The notes beneath the pieces are model-generated. The model was not told the origin of the DNA, did not search any database, and saw only the letters and a program-made list of their open reading frames with translations. A stretch of DNA of 64,000 bases from Tricholomella constricta (Eukaryota > Basidiomycota > Agaricomycetes > Agaricales > Lyophyllaceae), in NCBI GenBank assembly GCA_013368375.1, contig JAACJP010000014.1, positions 857,728 through 921,727 of the forward strand, given 5' to 3'. Below are positions 57,601-64,000 of this stretch, one piece after another. The position numbers and the translations under genes are program-made. Numbering within the stretch: position 1 is the stretch's first letter; every line of letters starts with the position of its first letter.

Positions 57601-60600
57601 TAGCGACACATTTGAGTGAGCGTTGGCTATACGCAACAACTTCTTTCACTGCAATCGACGTAGCCGATGAGCGACAGGTCAAGGAGGTGTGTACTTCTTT
57701 TGTTGTGATCCTGACGGACGGTTGGTTTTCTTGCGGGCATGGGCGCACCCTCACTGCAGGTGCCGTGCATACATGTCCAAACAAATGCAAATCAAAACAA
57801 ATGCCAGCGAGGCAATGTAAAATTTGATGTGCGGTCTGTTTGTTCGATAGCAAGCCAGTATTCCGAGTGAGTATAACGGATCGGATTAGCTACGTACAAC
57901 TAGCAGCACGCTTTGATGAGACGTTTACGTTCCAGCAACGCAATAACCGATGAGGGACGGGTGAAAGCCATTGAACTCTGCGTACTTGTTTTGTTGTGAT
58001 CCTGACGGTAAGTACGCTTGCGTGGACGTTGTTGTGCATGCGTGCGCTGATTGCAACAGTTGGCATTCCTTTGAAGCTCAAGAGAAAAAATGTACGGCTA
58101 CGTATGCTGTCGGGGATTGTTGATGCTTGGTTGTCACTAATAGACCTTTTGATCTGTCTGGCTGATGCTTTCAGGAACATGACCTGCGACTGAACGTGGT
58201 GCGTGGGAGGCGACTGACGTACGTGACGGATGGTGTACTTGGCGAGTGGCGTACCCAGCAAGTGGCGTACCCAGCGACCGGTTAGAGGTTTGAGTTAGAG
58301 CTTCGGGTGCCTCGGTTAGAGATTTGGGTTGGGAACGTTTCTGCTCGTGTCTCGGTTAAGGTTCGGAAACATGTTCTGCTCTGGAGCGAGATGCAAGTCA
58401 AATATCAAACGCACTGCACACAATTAATCCCGACAATGCAAATCCAAAGCCAGCAAGGCAACGTAAAATCTGACGGGCAATTTGTGTTGACGCTAGTATT
58501 CTGAGCAAGTACAATAAATTTACGTACGACTTGTTATGCCAGCGAGGCGACGTAAAATCTGTTGTGCAACACGGGCAGTTTGCGTAAGCGCTAGTATTCT
58601 CCGCAAGTACAATAAATTATGTACGACTAGTGGCATGTTTTTATGAGAGTCTAGCGACACATTTGAGTGAGCGTTGGCTATACGCAACAACTTCTTTCAC
58701 TGCAATCGACGTAGCCGATGAGCGACAGGTCAAGGAGGTGTGTACTTCTTTTGTTGTGATCCTGACGGACGGTTGGTTTTCTTGCGGGCATGGGCGCACC
58801 CTCACTGCAGGTGCCGTGCATACATGTCCAAACAAATGCAAATCAAAACGAATGCCAGCGAGGCAATGTAAAATTTGATGTGCGGTCTGTTTGTTCGATA
58901 GCAAGCCAGTATTCCGAGTGAGTATAACGGATCGGATTAGCTACGTACAACTAGCAGCACACTTTGATGAGACGTTTACGTTCCAGCAACGCAATAACCG
59001 ATGAGGGACGGGTGAAAGCCATTGAACTCTGCGTACTTGTTTTGTTGTGATCCTGACGGTAAGTACGCTTGCGTGGACGTTGTTGTGCATGCGTGCGCTG
59101 ATTGCAACAGTTGGCATTCCTTTGAAGCTCAAGAGAAAAAATGTACGGCTACGTATGCTGTCGGGGATTGTTGATGCTTGGTTGTCACTAATAGACCTTT
59201 TGATCTGTCTGGCTGATGCTTTCAGGAACATGACCTGCGACTGAACGTGGTGCGTGGGAGGCGACTGACGTACGTGACGGATGGTGTACTTGGCGAGTGG
59301 CGTACCCAGCAAGTGGCGTACCCAGCGACCGGTTAGAGGTTTGAGTTAGAGCTTCGGGTGCCTCGGTTAGAGATTTGGGTTGGGAACGTTTCTGCTCGTG
59401 TCTCGGTTAAGGTTCGGAAACATGTTCTGCTCTGGAGCGAGATGCAAGTCAAATATCAAACGCACTGCACACAATTAATCCCGACAATGCAAATCCAAAG
59501 CCAGCAAGGCAACGTAAAATCTGACGGGCAATTTGTGTTGACGCTAGTATTCTGAGCAAGTACAATAAATTTACGTACGACTTGTTATGCCAGCGAGGCG
59601 ACGTAAAATCTGTTGTGCAACACGGGCAGTTTGCGTAAGCGCTAGTATTCTCCGCAAGTACAATAAATTATGTACGACTAGTGGCATGTTTTTATGAGAG
59701 TCTAGCGACACATTTGAGTGAGCGTTGGCTATACGCAACAACTTCTTTCACTGCAATCGACGTAGCCGATGAGCGACAGGTCAAGGAGGTGTGTACTTCT
59801 TTTGTTGTGATCCTGACGGACGGTTGGTTTTCTTGCGGGCATGGGCGCACCCTCACTGCAGGTGCCGTGCATACATGTCCAAACAAATGCAAATCAAAAC
59901 AAATGCCAGCGAGGCAATGTAAAATTTGATGTGCGGTCTGTTTGTTCGATAGCAAGCCAGTATTCCGAGTGAGTATAACGGATCGGATTAGCTACGTACA
60001 ACTAGCAGCACGCTTTGATGAGACGTTTACGTTCCAGCAACGCAATAACCGATGAGGGACGGGTGAAAGCCATTGAACTCTGCGTACTTGTTTTGTTGTG
60101 ATCCTGACGGTAAGTACGCTTGCGTGGACGTTGTTGTGCATGCGTGCGCTGATTGCAACAGTTGGCATTCCTTTGAAGCTCAAGAGAAAAAATGTACGGC
60201 TACGTATGCTGTCGGGGATTGTTGATGCTTGGTTGTCACTAATAGACCTTTTGATCTGTCTGGCTGATGCTTTCAGGAACATGACCTGCGACTGAACGTG
60301 GTGCGTGGGAGGCGACTGACGTACGTGACGGATGGTGTACTTGGCGAGTGGCGTACCCAGCAAGTGGCGTACCCAGCGACCGGTTAGAGGTTTGAGTTAG
60401 AGCTTCGGGTGCCTCGGTTAGAGATTTGGGTTGGGAACGTTTCTGCTCGTGTCTCGGTTAAGGTTCGGAAACATGTTCTGCTCTGGAGCGAGATGCAAGT
60501 CAAATATCAAACGCACTGCACACAATTAATCCCGACAATGCAAATCCAAAGCCAGCAAGGCAACGTAAAATCTGACGGGCAATTTGTGTTGACGCTAGTA

Positions 60601-63600
60601 TTCTGAGCAAGTACAATAAATTTACGTACGACTTGTTATGCCAGCGAGGCGACGTAAAATCTGTTGTGCAACACGGGCAGTTTGCGTAAGCGCTAGTATT
60701 CTCCGCAAGTACAATAAATTATGTACGACTAGTGGCATGTTTTTATGAGAGTCTAGCGACACATTTGAGTGAGCGTTGGCTATACGCAACAACTTCTTTC
60801 ACTGCAATCGACGTAGCCGATGAGCGACAGGTCAAGGAGGTGTGTACTTCTTTTGTTGTGATCCTGACGGACGGTTGGTTTTCTTGCGGGCATGGGCGCA
60901 CCCTCACTGCAGGTGCCGTGCATACATGTCCAAACAAATGCAAATCAAAACAAATGCCAGCGAGGCAATGTAAAATTTGATGTGCGGTCTGTTTGTTCGA
61001 TAGCAAGCCAGTATTCCGAGTGAGTATAACGGATCGGATTAGCTACGTACAACTAGCAGCACGCTTTGATGAGACGTTTACGTTCCAGCAACGCAATAAC
61101 CGATGAGGGACGGGTGAAAGCCATTGAACTCTGCGTACTTGTTTTGTTGTGATCCTGACGGTAAGTACGCTTGCGTGGACGTTGTTGTGCATGCGTGCGC
61201 TGATTGCAACAGTTGGCATTCCTTTGAAGCTCAAGAGAAAAAATGTACGGCTACGTATGCTGTCGGGGATTGTTGATGCTTGGTTGTCACTAATAGACCT
61301 TTTGATCTGTCTGGCTGATGCTTTCAGGAACATGACCTGCGACTGAACGTGGTGCGTGGGAGGCGACTGACGTACGTGACGGATGGTGTACTTGGCGAGT
61401 GGCGTACCCAGCAAGTGGCGTACCCAGCGACCGGTTAGAGGTTTGAGTTAGAGCTTCGGGTGCCTCGGTTAGAGATTTGGGTTGGGAACGTTTCTGCTCG
61501 TGTCTCGGTTAAGGTTCGGAAACATGTTCTGCTCTGGAGCGAGATGCAAGTCAAATATCAAACGCACTGCACACAATTAATCCCGACAATGCAAATCCAA
61601 AGCCAGCAAGGCAACGTAAAATCTGACGGGCAATTTGTGTTGACGCTAGTATTCTGAGCAAGTACAATAAATTTACGTACGACTTGTTATGCCAGCGAGG
61701 CGACGTAAAATCTGTTGTGCAACACGGGCAGTTTGCGTAAGCGCTAGTATTCTCCGCAAGTACAATAAATTATGTACGACTAGTGGCATGTTTTTATGAG
61801 AGTCTAGCGACACATTTGAGTGAGCGTTGGCTATACGCAACAACTTCTTTCACTGCAATCGACGTAGCCGATGAGCGACAGGTCAAGGAGGTGTGTACTT
61901 CTTTTGTTGTGATCCTGACGGACGGTTGGTTTTCTTGCGGGCATGGGCGCACCCTCACTGCAGGTGCCGTGCATACATGTCCAAACAAATGCAAATCAAA
62001 ACGAATGCCAGCGAGGCAATGTAAAATTTGATGTGCGGTCTGTTTGTTCGATAGCAAGCCAGTATTCCGAGTGAGTATAACGGATCGGATTAGCTACGTA
62101 CAACTAGCAGCACGCTTTGATGAGACGTTTACGTTCCAGCAACGCAATAACCGATGAGGGACGGGTGAAAGCCATTGAACTCTGCGTACTTGTTTTGTTG
62201 TGATCCTGACGGTAAGTACGCTTGCGTGGACGTTGTTGTGCATGCGTGCGCTGATTGCAACAGTTGGCATTCCTTTGAAGCTCAAGAGAAAAAATGTACG
62301 GCTACGTATGCTGTCGGGGATTGTTGATGCTTGGTTGTCACTAATAGACCTTTTGATCTGTCTGGCTGATGCTTTCAGGAACATGACCTGCGACTGAACG
62401 TGGTGCGTGGGAGGCGACTGACGTACGTGACGGATGGTGTACTTGGCGAGTGGCGTACCCAGCAAGTGGCGTACCCGGCGACCGGTTAGAGGTTTGAGTT
62501 AGAGCTTCGGGTGCCTCGGTTAGAGATTTGGGTTGGGAACGTTTCTGCTCGTGTCTCGGTTAAGGTTCGGAAACATGTTCTGCTCTGGAGCGAGATGCAA
62601 GTCAAATATCAAACGCACTGCACACAATTAATCCCGACAATGCAAATCCAAAGCCAGCAAGGCAACGTAAAATCTGACGGGCAATTTGTGTTGACGCTAG
62701 TATTCTGAGCAAGTACAATAAATTTACGTACGACTTGTTATGCCAGCGAGGCGACGTAAAATCTGTTGTGCAACACGGGCAGTTTGCGTAAGCGCTAGTA
62801 TTCTCAGCAAGTACAATAAATTATGTACGACTAGTGGCATGTTTTTATGAGAGTCTAGCGACACATTTGAGTGAGCGTTGGCTATACGCAACAACTTCTT
62901 TCACTGCAATCGACGTAGCCGATGAGCGACAGGTCAAGGAGGTGTGTACTTCTTTTGTTGTGATCCTGACGGACGGTTGGTTTTCTTGCGGGCATGGGCG
63001 CACCCTCACTGCAGGTGCCGTGCATACATGTCCAAACAAATGCAAATCAAAACAAATGCCAGCGAGGCAATGTAAAATTTGATGTGCGGTCTGTTTGTTC
63101 GATAGCAAGCCAGTATTCCGAGTGAGTATAACGGATCGGATTAGCTACGTACAACTAGCAGCACGCTTTGATGAGACGTTTACGTTCCAGCAACGCAATA
63201 ACCGATGAGGGACGGGTGAAAGCCATTGAACTCTGCGTACTTGTTTTGTTGTGATCCTGACGGTAAGTACGCTTGCGTGGACGTTGTTGTGCATGCGTGC
63301 GCTGATTGCAACAGTTGGCATTCCTTTGAAGCTCAAGAGAAAAAATGTACGGCTACGTATGCTGTCGGGGATTGTTGATGCTTGGTTGTCACTAATAGAC
63401 CTTTTGATCTGTCTGGCTGATGCTTTCAGGAACATGACCTGCGACTGAACGTGGTGCGTGGGAGGCGACTGACGTACGTGACGGATGGTGTACTTGGCGA
63501 GTGGCGTACCCAGCAAGTGGCGTACCCAGCGACCGGTTAGAGGTTTGAGTTAGAGCTTCGGGTGCCTCGGTTAGAGATTTGGGTTGGGAACGTTTCTGCT

Positions 63601-64000
63601 CGTGTCTCGGTTAAGGTTCGGAAACATGTTCTGCTCTGGAGCGAGATGCAAGTCAAATATCAAACGCACTGCACACAATTAATCCCGACAATGCAAATCC
63701 AAAGCCAGCAAGGCAACGTAAAATCTGACGGGCAATTTGTGTTGACGCTAGTATTCTGAGCAAGTACAATAAATTTACGTACGACTTGTTATGCCAGCGA
63801 GGCGACGTAAAATCTGTTGTGCAACACGGGCAGTTTGCGTAAGCGCTAGTATTCTCCGCAAGTACAATAAATTATGTACGACTAGTGGCATGTTTTTATG
63901 AGAGTCTAGCGACACATTTGAGTGAGCGTTGGCTATACGCAACAACTTCTTTCACTGCAATCGACGTAGCCGATGAGCGACAGGTCAAGGAGGTGTGTAC
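54600..64000 (+). repeat. Satellite array, 1051-bp monomer, continues past the window
   Basis: The GATCCTGACGGTAAGTACGC landmark recurs every 1051 bp (54845, 55896, 56947 ... 63253). The first copy is divergent at its left end; the following eight are almost identical. The monomer holds three related internal subrepeats around GCCAGCGAGGCAACGTAAAATCTG-like sequence (55297, 55385 and 55700 in the first full copy), a TCGGTTAGAG-rich segment (55120-55215) shared with the 21-22 kb repeat, and a decayed copy of the dispersed palindrome. No ORF above about 125 codons; the identical short ORFs in each unit are not genes. A centromeric or subtelomeric satellite is likely. Confidence 0.97.

Noticed and set aside
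54719..63759. Repeated 65-123 codon ORFs in each satellite unit
   Set aside because: Identical only because the monomers are identical; no domain, no intron evidence, different frames equally open.

Overview
The window reads as nuclear DNA of a mushroom-forming basidiomycete (Agaricomycete). Genes are cut by many short introns (about 45-120 nt, GT...AG). The recognisable proteins are fungal: an ANK-PH-ORD oxysterol-binding protein, a KRE6/SKN1 relic, a TET/JBP-like dioxygenase and a Tc1/mariner relic. A (TTAGGG)3 tract matches the basidiomycete telomere repeat. All exon models here were built by hand from splice sites and reading-frame continuity. The species cannot be named from the sequence.

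Layout. (1) 1-8.8 kb looks like an ordinary gene-rich flank: an oxysterol-binding protein running off the left edge, a proline-rich protein with NPF motifs, and a 3'-5' exonuclease with a C-terminal zinc motif. (2) 9.3-15.3 kb is repeat-dominated: an interstitial telomere tract, a GGGTGCA minisatellite, two blocks of a GC-rich minisatellite, a frameshifted KRE6/SKN1 glucan-synthesis relic, a tiny three-exon gene and a truncated Tc1/mariner transposase. (3) 15.4-20.6 kb holds four genes: two small cysteine-motif proteins, one small protein of unknown type and an 875-residue protein. (4) 21.2-22.5 kb is a GGTACC-rich palindromic repeat. (5) 22.7-39.3 kb is an accessory island of six genes separated by minisatellites with a shared GGTGCGA core. 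It encodes an acidic-repeat protein with a possible ATP-grasp-like end, two paralogous 'DGRPxFVRHxELP' proteins, a 2OG-Fe(II) dioxygenase, a BAH-PHD chromatin reader, and a 1533-residue protein with a Ulp1-like SUMO-peptidase domain fused to a region resembling the 875-residue protein. (6) 39.6-42.4 kb has a foldback element and a 415-bp higher-order repeat with the same GGTGCGA core. (7) 42.4-54.2 kb is a gene graveyard: decayed pieces of a mitochondrial PDK/BCKDH-type kinase, a Hul5/UBE3C-type HECT ligase and a SYLF-domain protein, plus unrecognised debris. (8) 54.6 kb to the right edge is a near-identical tandem satellite with a 1051-bp monomer.

The main candidate for an undescribed system is the 15.4-39.3 kb region. 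It combines a possible DNA-base dioxygenase, a histone/chromatin reader, a SUMO-protease fusion and several unfamiliar proteins, two of which share a C-terminal module. I infer that it could be a mobile or selfish, epigenetically themed element related in spirit to the TET/JBP-associated KDZ transposons of mushrooms. I see no DDE-type transposase within it and no convincing terminal repeats.
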